A stretch of DNA of 64,000 nt from Paraspadella gotoi (GCA_051294375.1 CM119267.1:20901755-20965754), one strand, 5' to 3'; shown: positions 43,937 to 54,645, counted from the first letter of the stretch. A program made the numbers and translations. Notes: generated by a model from the letters alone, not told the origin.

Positions 43937-44450
43937 CTCTCTTCTGGCAGAGCGTTGATGGCATCGTGTTAAAGGTTTCGACAGAACCGTAGTTAATTCT
44001 CAGGCTTCCTCTCTTCGAAGGAAGAGCGGGAAAAAAATGGAGAAAAAGAAAAAAAAAAGAAAAAAAAGGAAACAAAAGAAAGAAAAAGAAAAAAAAAGAG
44101 AGAAATTGGTTCGGGTTTCTTCGGTCGTCGTCGTCGTCGTCGTCGTCGTTTCTGTCGCTGTCATCGCAAATGCGAAAAACGTCTTGTATTCCGTGAGAGA
44201 GTCTGTGGCAAATGAGAATCTGGAGTTTCATTGGAATTTAAAACCATTTGTGACGCTCGCGATTCCATATGTAAAAAAGACATACTGCTTCGCGATAAAT
44301 CCTTGTGATTTTATCCCCCTCGTGGACCCCCCCCCTCGGTTTTTATGTGACGTAGACAGACTCATTATTTCCCTTGTGATGGAGTTTAAATCGTGATTCC
44401 TGGAAAGGAAATCCCGCTGTGAGAGTTGTGATAGCCGGGAAGTGATTGCG
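43500..44450. other. No supported gene; CT and (GTC)n repeats
   Basis: AT-rich to 43,850, (CT)n at about 43,865-43,935, a purine-rich stretch at 44,030-44,105 and (GTC)n at about 44,122-44,148. Confidence 0.5.
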
Positions 44451-44497
44451 TGAGAGTCTTGTCCGTCCGGGCGATAACGGATGCGTCAACGATGAGA

Positions 44498-44545
44498 AGG
44501 GGGGGGGGGAAGGGAAGAGAGGGGGGAGAGGGGGGGGGAAGATTT
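44498..44545 (+). other. G-rich tract
   Basis: G runs (up to ten) separated by AA/AGA, with G-quadruplex potential; a GGA repeat follows at about 44,572-44,605. Confidence 0.7.
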
Positions 44546-44565
44546 GCATCTGTGTGAAGGATACT

Positions 44566-44598
<33 letters not shown>

Positions 44599-44659
44599 GA
44601 AGGAGGAGAAGCAGAGTTCAACATCCAACGGAGATTGAATGATTGACGCACTGATTGGC

Positions 44660-44892
44660 GCATTGCGGAGTGACGAGTCACACTTCCTTTGACGTAGTGA
44701 CGCTCGTTTGACGGAGAGTCGTTTCACTTAACGTGACAATGAATATGGTGACGACGTGACCTCGCGCCGCTTCTCGTGACGCAGTGACCCCTCCCATGAC
44801 GAGGTGACGCTTCTAATGAGTTTCCAAGACGCCTTTAGGCTTCTCGTGACGCAGTGTCGCTTTCCTGTGACGTAATGACGCAGCAGGCAACG
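44660..44892. promoter_or_regulatory. Dense cluster of TGACG half sites
   Basis: GTGACG and close variants occur about ten times in 230 bp, often paired as GTGACGCAGTGAC or GACGTAGTGACGCT, with GTGACGTAATGACGC near 44,868-44,882. These are CREB/ATF-type half sites, or a degenerate repeat built from them. Confidence 0.5.
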
Positions 44893-45298
44893 TCAACGCG
44901 TGAAAGAGAAAAAAAAAAGGGAATCTAGGAATTGGTCGCCAGAAAAGGCGGACGTCGAGTCTGATGTCGACTCGGGGAAAAAGAGAGGAGAGAGAGACAA
45001 GAATGGGGAAGGGTTGTGGGGTGTTGATGGAGGAGGGGGTTGGGGTAGGGAAGAGGGTGAATCGAAAGTGAGAGTAGAGCGACATTGATAGGTTTATGTC
45101 TAGTGGGAAGGAAGAGGGAGGCGAAGGGAGCGAATACGGAGGCAGGGAGTGAATGTTATTGAATATTACTAGATGAGATTGAAGTCATCAATCTCATTTG
45201 CATATAGTAGTAAATTATTTCAAGCCCCATTGGTTTATGTTCCGCTTTAATTTTAGGCCTATTTGTAATGATAATACAGTAATATAGTATAATATTGC

Positions 45299-45405
45299 GA
45301 TGGAGGCCTTAAACCACCAAAGCCTGTCCAAAGTCAGGGGCAAGATAGCTTATTTATTACATGAATGGATAATTTTTATATTGGTTGTACCAATTTCATA
45401 ATAAT
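45299..45405 (-). repeat. Dispersed repeat R1, inverted copy
   Basis: Reverse complement of 50,201-50,300 with a single mismatch over 99 bp (98/99). Its outer edge (GATGGAGGCC) marks the end of similarity to the other copies. Confidence 0.85.
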
Positions 45406-45794
45406 AAATATATTATAATAATATAATAGGAGAAGATAAAAATTGTTTGTAACGAAAGTGTATATCTTTGTTGAATTTTAGTAGTTTAGCTAAAAATCGA
45501 TGTTCAAACCAATTTTTTTTTTAAAGCGAAAAATGTACATGTTTCGGGTCTAATTTGACGAAAATAAAGGATTATAACACAATAATATAATAATAATAAA
45601 AGGAATAATAATATCCAATTCATAACCTGAGCCTCGCTCTTATATTAGGATTGCAAGATGTGGCGAGGAAGGATAGGGTAGGGATGGAGGGAAGCAGAGA
45701 AGAGAGTGAAGAGAAGGACTAGGAAAGGGTTAGTGGAGGTTGGATAGAGATGATGTTAGCAGGGAAGGGAAGAGGATAAGAGGGATGGAGGGAA
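45406..45794. other. AT-rich then purine-rich spacer
   Basis: ATAATAATA-rich sequence followed by GGGATGGAGGGA-type repeats up to the gap; no gene. Confidence 0.5.
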
Positions 45795-46331
45795 NNNNNN
45801 NNNNNNNNNNNNNNNNNNNNNNNNNNNNNNNNNNNNNNNNNNNNNNNNNNNNNNNNNNNNNNNNNNNNNNNNNNNNNNNNNNNNNNNNNNNNNNNNNNNN
45901 NNNNNNNNNNNNNNNNNNNNNNNNNNNNNNNNNNNNNNNNNNNNNNNNNNNNNNNNNNNNNNNNNNNNNNNNNNNNNNNNNNNNNNNNNNNNNNNNNNNN
46001 NNNNNNNNNNNNNNNNNNNNNNNNNNNNNNNNNNNNNNNNNNNNNNNNNNNNNNNNNNNNNNNNNNNNNNNNNNNNNNNNNNNNNNNNNNNNNNNNNNNN
46101 NNNNNNNNNNNNNNNNNNNNNNNNNNNNNNNNNNNNNNNNNNNNNNNNNNNNNNNNNNNNNNNNNNNNNNNNNNNNNNNNNNNNNNNNNNNNNNNNNNNN
46201 NNNNNNNNNNNNNNNNNNNNNNNNNNNNNNNNNNNNNNNNNNNNNNNNNNNNNNNNNNNNNNNNNNNNNNNNNNNNNNNNNNNNNNNNNNNNNNNNNNNN
46301 NNNNNNNNNNNNNNNNNNNNNNNNNNNNNNN
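45795..46331. other. Assembly gap (537 N)
   Basis: N run. Confidence 0.99.
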
Positions 46332-46439
46332 CGGGGTCAGTGGGGGGGGATATAGATGTAAGGAGTGTGATCGTGAGGTTTGTCGGAAAGATGGAAGCAG
46401 ATGGATGGGAAGGTGAGAAAAAATATTGACGTCTGTTCG

Positions 46440-46770
46440 GAACAAGACTTTTGACGTGCGATCGACGAGAACGGATAACTAGAGTAAGTCTCGGCCCGTC
46501 GGGTGAGTGCCAATAGTGATAAAGAGTGCTGAAAGAAGTGAAGAGTGATTACGCCTGTCACGCGGGCCCCTTGAATGGTGATAGAGGCGTCGATGCGAGA
46601 TTGTGAGCTTTGTGACGGACGGCGTGAAGAGGCGAGCGATGATCGACGTGGATGGGCGTGTGAACTAGACAAGTCGAGACATGTCCGGACGTCGAGGAGG
46701 CGTCGACCGGGCGTCGACTATTGTCAATCTCTGAATTGTCAATCTCCGACAAGAAACGAGGGTTCCGATG

Positions 46771-46805
<35 letters not shown>

Positions 46806-46865
46806 AGACCGTCTATCTTTGTCTGGCGTCGTTGTGTTGTGAACAATAAATCTCCTTTCTTATTA
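46440..46865 (+). other. GC-rich segment with (GGC)n and AATAAA
   Basis: CpG-containing DNA with an open frame from 46,575 (MVIEASMRDCELCDGRREEA...) that runs into an Arg run encoded by (GGC)n (46,771-46,804). AATAAA follows at 46,845-46,850 in a TTGTGAACAATAAATC context. It could be a gene 3' end or the end of a retroelement LTR; neither is proven. Confidence 0.3.
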
Positions 46866-46899
46866 TTCTCTCTTTTTCTTTTTGATTGACCTTCTTTTT

Positions 46900-47640
46900 T
46901 TCTCATTCTCTCTTTTATCTTTCGCTGAACAAAGATTAAAAAGAAAGAAAACGGCAACATAAACTTTTCGGTCTATTATTGAATATAATTATAATGAGTA
47001 ATTGAATTTTGATGATAATGAATAAAAAAGTACGTTGATTTGATATGATAATTTTTTTTTTGCTTAAAATTTAAAATAATTTAGAAAAAACGAGAAAGAA
47101 AAACAAATTTAGTTTACGAAATCCTAAATTTACATTTTTAAAAATGGTTTCGTTAATCGTTTAAACTTTAAACTATTAATTCATTAAAGACGCCCGTAAT
47201 TTTTAGTCAATTTGTACTCCTTACGAATACGAATATAAATTTTGAGCACGAATAGAATTATGAATCGTGGATAATTATGCGCGGGGAAAGTGATAATTCC
47301 TCCGACCAAAAAAAAACATATTTATCCGGGCCTCTTGATTAATGAGTCTTAAAATCCATTTTTCGTCGACCACACAGCGTTTTTCCTTAATCGTTCGCGA
47401 TCGGCGAAAAAGGGGGGGGCGGAGGTGGAGGGAGAAGAAGGGGAGGTCGGGAAGAAGGTAGGGACGAGAGGGAGGGGGTGAGTAAGCAAACTGAGAGGAC
47501 GGAAGGAGTGAGGAGTGAGGACCGTGAGTGAAAGAAAGGAAAAAGAAGGAAGTGAAGAGAATAATGAGTGAGAAATAAAAAATTAGGTTTGGCATATTGC
47601 GGGAAAATGGATAGTGGAGAAAAAAGCGATATGGAATCCT
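46900..47640. other. AT-rich spacer, then G-rich patch
   Basis: AT-rich DNA to about 47,390. G-rich, weakly repetitive DNA (47,408-47,520) follows. No gene seen. Confidence 0.5.
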
Positions 47641-47653
47641 GGCGGATATCAGA

Positions 47654-47654
<1 letters not shown>

Positions 47655-47705
<51 letters not shown>
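47655..47705. repeat. (GA)n microsatellite
   Basis: GA repeat ending in GATAGAGATAGAGAGAC; further GACAGAGAGA words run to about 47,908. Confidence 0.9.
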
Positions 47706-47992
47706 GACACACGCCATGTATAAGAGAAGAAAGAAGACAGAACTCATCGAAACGACACTTTGCCGACTGACGACTGACAAATACCGGGTCGAGAAATCAG
47801 AAAAGAGACTTGAGAGATAGTAAGATAAACGCCAGCTCTTGGACAGAGACAGAGAGAAGGAACCTCTGCTCTTGGACAGAGAGAGATAGAGACAGAGAGA
47901 CAGAGATGGAACGCCTTCTCGGGGTCGCCTCAACGAGTTCGAACTCTTTCGGTCGAGAGACGAAGTTAAATGATGATTAAGGGTCTTTCTGT

Positions 47993-48405
47993 TGGTCGTC
48001 GTCGTCGTCGTCGTCGACGTCGTTGTCTTCGTGGTCGTTGTCGTCATCAACTTCGACATGGTCGTCAACGTCGTTGTTGTTGTCATCGTCCACATGGTCG
48101 TCGTCGTGGTGGTCGACGTCGTCGTCATTGTCGTGGTCGTCGATATAGTCGTCGTCGTTGTCTTGGTTGTGGTGGTCGTGGTCGTCGTTGTCGACATGGT
48201 CGTCGTCGTCGTCATCGTCGACATGGTCGTCGTCATCGTCGTCGTCGTCGTCATGAGTCATCCGTTTCCATGGTTTTCGAAACGAGATCTTTCATCTTAC
48301 GTCGTTTCTGACTTCGATTCTTCCCGAAATTCATTTTCTTTGTTGTTGCTGTCGTCGTTGTTGTCGTGGTTGTTGTTGTCGTCGTCATCGTTGTTTATGT
48401 TTTGG
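47993..48405. repeat. (GTC)n-derived array
   Basis: GTCGTCGTC with regular interruptions (GACATGGTCGTC recurs every 30-50 bp) to 48,255, and a weaker array at 48,340-48,400. All frames are Val/Asp/Arg/Thr/Ser homopolymer artefacts. Confidence 0.9.
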
Positions 48406-48419
48406 TTGAGGTCATTACT

Positions 48420-49290
48420 TTGCTCGTTCGTTTTACTGCTTCTTTTCTTTTAATGACTTTTCTTGCAATTTTTTTTTTACCTGAGGCTGAAATGTAAGAT
48501 TAATTAGCGCGAAAAAAAAGACTAGGAATGAGATAAGAAATAAGAGATAACATCATATCTGATATCAGCGATAATAATCCTGAGAGAGAATGAAAGTGAA
48601 AAAAAAAGATAAGAACAGAAGAAATTGCTGAAAAAGCGGCCAGAAAATTTTAAATATTATTTTATTTAATCATATTTAATAATATGTATACGGGGGATAA
48701 TATCTTCTAACTATTTGATTAGATTCAAGAAAAGAATTAATCAAGATTATTTCCGATATTTAGCCAAGTTCTGACTTTCATTTTCTATTTTATTTTTTAT
48801 TTTCGTTTTTGCGAGGGAGAGAATTAAAAAAATAAGAGGGAAAGGAACCCCAAGTGTTGTAAACGATAATGAAGGCAAAAACGTTAAAGGAGAGAAAAAA
48901 AAATGTTCTCGAAGGTCGAAACAACAACGACAACAACAACTAAAATATTCTTCAAGGTCACAACAAAGAAGAGAAAGTTAACCTATTTGTTTCGACGGGA
49001 AAGAAGGAAAAAAAAAAGAATTTTCGCGCGTGGTGGTCTTATATTGAAAACTAGTATCTGAGTTTCAGTTTATAACTTCTACCGTTTGAGCACGTAAAAC
49101 CGTAGATGAGGACGGGCGATGCTACTTGGAGATTGTCAAAAAAAGAAATGAAAATTAATCTCAAGTACCGCCAAATTAGTTTATGTAAGGTCTAAAGAGA
49201 TAGTAATAATTGTTATGAGATAGTGAGAAAACCGCTCGATATAAGTGGTCGTGTTACTAACGGGTTAAGCCTAGAAGTCCCTCTAAACTG
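48420..49290. other. No supported gene
   Basis: AT-rich DNA without recognised features. Confidence 0.5.
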
Positions 49291-49294
49291 CGAG

Positions 49295-49366
49295 GAGACC
49301 ACCGGGCTAGTACTCCGGACCTTTGAGTTAGGAGGCGAATGACTTGCCTCTTTCACCAATGGCCTC
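49295..49366 (-). tRNA. tRNA-like sequence, possible tRNA-Arg(CCT) relic
   Basis: Exactly 72 bases on the minus strand. The 7-bp acceptor stem GAGGCCA / TGGTCTC pairs fully (one G-U). The T arm CCGGA..CCCGG pairs at four of five positions, with loop GTACTAG in place of TTCGAAT. The anticodon loop CTCCTAA gives anticodon CCT. The anticodon stem is poorly paired and the D stem is not convincing. It is therefore a degraded tRNA, a tRNA-derived SINE head, or a tRNA with sequence errors, not a confident functional gene. Confidence 0.35.
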
Positions 49367-49734
49367 TGATGAACCTCTGGTGGATTTTAGTCCACCATAG
49401 CCTATGACCTATGGCATAGGTCAAAATTAAGAGATCGGCGAAGAGAAGAAAAATACAAAATGACTGAGGCGAAGCAAGATATTCTACACCAACGCGGCGA
49501 CGCGGCGTGTCTAATAATTAATTTATTTTTTTTCCACGAGAGAAATTAAAAAAAAGGGAGAAAAAAATGATTATTTCTTGTCTCATCATCGATGAATTAT
49601 TCACCATAATTGAGCTCCCTTTGACGGCTCGACGAGTGCGACACCAAGATTGTTCTTCATAAAAAAGGAAAAAAAGAAAGAAAAAAAATTGCGCGCGCGG
49701 TAAAAATCGTTTTGCCTGTCATGACGAAGATTTC

Positions 49735-49763
49735 GAGAGAGAGAGGAGACAGAGAGAAGAGAA

Positions 49764-49812
<49 letters not shown>
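49735..49812. repeat. (GA)n-rich tract
   Basis: Interrupted GAGAGA repeat. Confidence 0.9.
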
Positions 49813-49813
<1 letters not shown>

Positions 49814-50200
49814 ATATACGCGCGGTTACGTTCGATTAACCGCCACGAGATTTGATAGAGTTTGTGATGTTTTATAATTGAGAAATAATTTCAAGTTTGC
49901 CTAATGAATTTACGCACTTAGAATTAGGAACAGTACGTTTTTTTAAAGCAGCATTAAAAAAGTATAAAAATTATGCGTTATCATAAGAATATCTTTTTAC
50001 TTCATTGATCCGTAAATATTGTTAGAGCATAATCTTACTAATCTTACTAATCTTACTAAATTATAAATCTTTAATCGTTTTAAAACATTTTTAAAAGATA
50101 TTTCCCATGGTAATATTTTTAGATTCTTCACTTAACTTTCATCATTTCGTGGCATTCGACAAAAATCACACTATAAATTATCATATAATTATATATATAT

Positions 50201-50345
50201 GAAATTGGTACAACCAATATAAAAATTATCCATTCATTTAATAAATAAGCTATCTTGCCCCTGACTTTGGACAGGCTTTGGTGGTTTAAGGCCTCCATCA
50301 CTCTTACAAGATAATGACATTGCAGGTCCCTGCAAGCTTTCAATC
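50201..50345 (+). repeat. Dispersed repeat R1, direct copy
   Basis: Runs from GAAATTGGTACAACC to TGCAAGCTTTCAATCAAG. The first 100 bases form the near-perfect inverted partner of 45,299-45,397. The tail (ATGACATTGCAGG.., TTTCAATC) corresponds to the unit amplified at 53,341-53,566. Confidence 0.85.
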
Positions 50346-50520
50346 AAGACTCTCTCATATATTATAATTATAGTATAATGACTTTCGATCAATCGTTATT
50401 TACGAGACATTTAATCTACTGTATTATTAATTCCAATTTACCAGGCGGAATATCGTCCCCTTTCTTTCTTTTTTTCTGCTCGCGTTAAAGACCCTTTTTT
50501 TCTCTCTCCGACTGAGAGGG

Positions 50521-50593
50521 NNNNNNNNNNAGTAAGGTTGCGAGGATTCCCACAGACACTAGAAGAGGAAAAGGTGAGGCTATNNNNNNNNNN
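50521..50593. other. Two 10-N gaps
   Basis: N at 50,521-50,530 and 50,584-50,593. Confidence 0.99.
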
Positions 50594-50639
50594 GAAGGAT
50601 GAGGAAAAAGTGTGGGAAGGTGAAGGAAGTCAGTTTGGG

Positions 50640-51115
50640 AAAAAAAGGGTTATTAGAGAGTGAGGAGCTGGTGTGGAAAATGGTGTCTGAGGTGAAGGGT
50701 GATTAAAATTTGTGACGATGGTGACAGGGGAGTAGGGTGATTAAAAAGTGAGACTTAGTGTGAACTGGTGCCAGGGATGAAGGGTGATTAGTGATTAGAA
50801 TTTGTGATATGGTTTGATGGTTGGAGGGTGAGTTAGTATCCATGAGATGTGACAGTGAAGAAAAATATTAATCGTTGTCCATTAATTAAAAAAAGTTAGT
50901 TATTAACTACTGATTACTACGGAAACGTTTTTAACTTATTAAAACGGATTTAGTTATACTTCCCATGAGTCAGTAAAAGTTTGGCGGAGAGAAAATCAAA
51001 TGATAGGGAAGGCGACTTTGCCATTCTCACTGAAGTGTGATTAAAAGTTGGGGGCAAAGTGGAACGATGGAAAGGTAAGTTAGCGATTTCCTCGAAAGGG
51101 TGATTAAAAGTTGAG
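50640..51115. repeat. AGGGTGATTAAAA degenerate minisatellite
   Basis: AGGGTGATTA..GTGA words recur near 50,645, 50,696, 50,734, 50,781, 50,823, 51,036 and 51,097. Spacing is about 40-50 bp in the first part. Confidence 0.6.
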
Positions 51116-51486
51116 ACGAGGTCAAAACGATTTCTTTTCTCTCGGCCGAAGAAGTGAGAAGGGGAAGAAAATCACATTACCCTGATCGAACATTTTCCAT
51201 GACCATTCAACACATTGGCCTTTAAATTCGGTCCACTAAATTTCTTTTTTAAAGGTCTTTTTTCTTTCAAATTGGCTTCTTCCCAGGCTCATCTTATCCC
51301 CTCCGCCCAATTTTCCGCTCTCCCCCAGCACCCCCTCCCCCTAGTGCCAGTTTGATTTGCCCAGACCAGATTCGGCAATCTTTTCGCCTTTCAATTCAAA
51401 GGAAATTAACCTTTTGTCATTAGGTGCACCGAGTCATAAAAGACCCAGCCTCCGATGGCCCATTCTTTGGTCTCTGTCTCTCTTTT

Positions 51487-51492
<6 letters not shown>

Positions 51493-51538
<46 letters not shown>

Positions 51539-51565
51539 CCTCTCCTCTCTCTCTCTCTCTCTCTC
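51493..51565. repeat. (CT)n microsatellite
   Basis: Two CT stretches interrupted by CGTCTCTCC. Confidence 0.95.
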
Positions 51566-51739
51566 ACCCACCTTTCTCTCCCCATATCCAGACCAACCCC
51601 TCCGCTCCCTAGACAAATACACATTATTCCCTCGCAAAACGATGAGTTCTCCTTTTCGGAATCCTTTTTCATCTTTTTTCGGCCTTATTTTCCAAAAAAC
51701 GCCCTATTTCATCTTAAATTTGAAACTAGGCTCATTTTA

Positions 51740-51960
51740 TAAGCTAAGATTAGGCGGGGAGGTTAGGATTATGGATTCCAGTTAGAAATTAGATTATGAT
51801 TAAGGTTGCAGATTAGGTTACTGATACTAGTCTTTAGTGATCAGCCTTAGGGATTTAGGATGAAGAACTACAGTTTAAGGTGAGCGTAAAAATTCTAGAT
51901 GAGAGTTTAGAAGTTAGGATTTAAGATTAAGGTTAATAAATTTTTTAGGTTAACTATTAA
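51740..51960 (+). repeat. TTAGG-enriched degenerate segment
   Basis: TTAGG occurs about seven times in 200 bp, mixed with TTAAGG and ATTAGA words, irregularly spaced. Confidence 0.4.
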
Positions 51961-51964
51961 AGTC

Positions 51965-52915
51965 AATAAATCTGTGAAAAATAACAGAAATGGGGCGCTT
52001 TGGGAAAAGAGAGCCCCTTTTATCCTTCCTTACTTTCCGTGCGACAAATCCTTTCATGGCTTTTCTCCTTTTCTCTCATTGCTACCTTTCATCCACCGTT
52101 TAAACCCTCGATCGATTTTTTCCTTTTCTCTTTACAATTTTGTCCCTCATCTTGAATTTTTTGTCATTTTTATCTCTTTTTTTTACTCTCTTAAAATATA
52201 TTTTATAATCATATGGTCCTCTTTTAAGTTTCTTTTAAAAATCTAGAAATGAAATATTTGTTTACATACAAGCAAATTTTATTAGAAACATAAATTTCGG
52301 CTTTATTATAACGTAACTTATTTTTGCGCTGATGAAGGCGAAACATGTAAGGGAATTTCAGTTTTTATAGTACAACTCGTTGAATGTAAGAAACAATATC
52401 AATTTTTTACCTCAAATAAAGGAAAACAAACAAATTGAAATTATACATAATTTATTTTCATTTTTTTTTTACTTATTTCACGTCACCCGCGAATAATAAC
52501 TTCAAATATTTCCGCCAAGTGTCTTATGCCTTACGGCGGGAAATAAGAAACGTCATGTGCGAATAAGTGGCGGTGATTAGTTTACTTTGCTTTATGGACT
52601 GACCTTAAACCTTTTTCCGTCGAAGAGAGCGGAAAAAAAAAGAGGGGACAAAAAAAAGAACAGAACTATTTAATAAGCATACCATGATAGATACTTTAAT
52701 GATTGAATTGTTAGAGTAGATCCTTTTTGTTCTTAGACGTTTATAAATGAGAAAATTTAGATTTCTTTGACTGTAATAGAAGAAAATCTAAAATTTTAAA
52801 GATTGAATTTAGTTTAGTTGCTTGATTTTAACAAGCAAGGTGGCCCGAGCTGGTCAGCTTTATTAAAGGAAAAGCCAAGAAACAATAAATAAGTTAAAAA
52901 ATAAATCGTAGAACA
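51965..52915. other. AT-rich, no supported gene
   Basis: Apart from the CTGATGA..CGAAACATGT motif at 52,329-52,348, nothing recognised. Confidence 0.5.
52329..52348 (+). other. CTGATGA..CGAAACATGT motif
   Basis: CTGATGAAGGCGAAACATGT has the two conserved words of a hammerhead ribozyme core (CTGATGA and GAAAC), but the four bases between them cannot form stem II. It shares CGAAACATGT with 61,337-61,346. Confidence 0.3.
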
Positions 52916-52919
52916 AGTT

Positions 52920-53250
52920 GTCTCCATCTCTCCCTCTCTCTCCTCTCTCTCTCCTCTCATCTCTCTCTCTTCCTCTCTCTCATCTCTCTCTCTCTTTCGC
53001 TCTCGCCTTCCTTTCGCCTGTCTCACCATTTTTTTCAATAATCTTTAATCCTCATTTGATTCTTTTTGTGTTACTGAATGTTTTCCACCACTTTTTCGAA
53101 AAGAAAAACATACTTATTTTCTCTCTTCTCTCTCTCTCTCTTCTCTCTCCTCTCTCTTCTCTCTTCCTCTCTCTCTCCTCTCTTCTCTCTCTCCCACTTC
53201 TCCTCTCTCTCTTCTCTATCTCATCNNNNNNNNNNNNNNNNNNNNNNNNN
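52920..53250. repeat. (CT)n tracts and 25-N gap (53,226-53,250)
   Basis: CT-rich at about 52,920-53,005 and 53,118-53,225, ending in a default-size gap. Confidence 0.9.
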
Positions 53251-53580
53251 AAATTATTTATTCAATTAACAAACTGTTTTTTTGTTTTTTGTTTTGCCTC
53301 CGACTTTGGATAGGAAATGGTTGATTGAGGCCTCCATCCCTCTTAGAACATAAAAAACATAGTAGGACACAGCAGGTTTTCAAATCTCTTAGAACATAAA
53401 AAACATAGTAGGACACAGCAGGTTTTCAAATCTCTTAGAACATAAAAAACATAGTAGGACACAGCAGGTTTTCAATCTCTTAGAACATAAAAACATAGTA
53501 GGACACAGCAGGTTTTCAATCTCTTAGAAAATAAAAAACATAGTAGGACACAGCAGGTTTTCAATCGACACTCTCTTACG
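53251..53580 (+). repeat. Dispersed repeat R1, copy with amplified tail
   Basis: CCGACTTTGGATAGG.., TTGAGGCCTCCATCCCTCTTAG identify the family. The tail is expanded into a minisatellite (listed separately), after which the family end (CAATCGACACTCTCTTA) resumes. Confidence 0.75.
53341..53566. repeat. Minisatellite, five units of 44-46 bp
   Basis: Units start at 53,341, 53,387, 53,433, 53,478 and 53,522 and read TCTTAGAACATAAAAAACAT, then AGTAGGACACAGCAGG and TTTTCAA(A)TC. They differ only by single A deletions and one C/A change. Confidence 0.97.
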
Positions 53581-54589
53581 GTGTAGTTTAATAATTAACC
53601 CCCGTTATCAACGAAGTGATATAATTTTATTTTAACTTTTTCAATTAGATAAAAGGATGTGATTCATGAAAGTCGGGACGATTACCTAAGATCGTTCAAA
53701 AATAAACAACATTTAATAGCTAGGTGTTGTCCGGAGACTGGAGGTAAGTCGGTAAATATCTATTATGAGAAATTAACAGTCAGTGAGATAAATCGAAACC
53801 CGCCGTCGGTCCAGAGGTAAGTCTGCGAAGGTGAGTAAAGTGAATTTCCGCCGTCGAGTTTCGAGACAATCGGGTTTTTTTTTATTTCAAAAGGTCAAAG
53901 GTCAAAGGTCAATCGCGCTGATCGACTTATTTCGAGGCGTGAAAGAGTGAGAGACCGTGAAAGCCGGCAGTTGTGTGATTCGTGGAATGTGGTCGTTGGA
54001 TGATCGCTATAAAACTATAAATTACTATCCAACTATATTATAAAAAAAATTACTATAATTTAGAACCCTAATTTTGTCATTATTTATTATACCATTGACA
54101 GCTAATTCTTTAACGATCGAACCAAAAAAATATATATATAAATCCAGCGAAGGCTTTCGAATTGCGAATTACTAAAAATAAATAATGACCCACGGAGCGT
54201 CCGTCCGTCGTTAATTCCGGTCCGCGCTGTATTTATGGTTTATTCGGCGAAAGTGAAATACAGCGTGAACCGATTCCCACGAACAGAGATAATTGTCGTT
54301 AATCGCTTTCGTTCGAAACGAAGTTGATTCATATCTTTTTTTTTCTTTTTCTTTATTTTTCTTTATTTTCGGTTCTGTTATTAAACTGGGATTAGAAATT
54401 TCGAATTCCGCGTCGGATTCGTAATTCGATTCGTGACTTTAATCCAAATTGAATTCGTCGTCGCGAACCTCCCGGCCTGGACTGTCAGTCCGTCCGTCTG
54501 TCAGTCTGTCTCTCTTTTTTCTTTATTTTTTTTTCTTCTTTTCGACGACAACCTATCATCCTCGATAACTGGCTGACTTTTATTTTCTT

Positions 54590-54590
<1 letters not shown>
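53580..54590. other. Non-coding segment with regulatory-looking motifs
   Basis: No exon. Apart from the DR1 array it holds a perfect 10-bp inverted repeat CGCTGTATTT / AAATACAGCG (54,225-54,234 and 54,256-54,265, loop 21). Confidence 0.5.
53892..53911 (+). promoter_or_regulatory. Triple AGGTCA direct repeat (DR1)
   Basis: AGGTCA at 53,892-53,897, 53,899-53,904 and 53,906-53,911, each separated by a single A. DR1 arrays are bound by RXR, HNF4 and COUP-TF type nuclear receptors. Confidence 0.6.
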
Positions 54591-54641
<51 letters not shown>

Positions 54642-54645
54642 TTTT
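54590..54645. repeat. (TCTA)n then (CTTT)n microsatellites
   Basis: TCTATCTATC followed by TTTCTTTC repeats. Confidence 0.95.

Noticed and set aside
46440-46865. Retroviral-type LTR ending in AATAAA
   Set aside because: No matching second LTR, primer-binding site or gag-pol frame is visible in the window.
47970-48260. Asp- or Val-rich ORFs
   Set aside because: Encoded by a (GTC)n-derived array that is open on both strands; no non-repeat sequence in frame.
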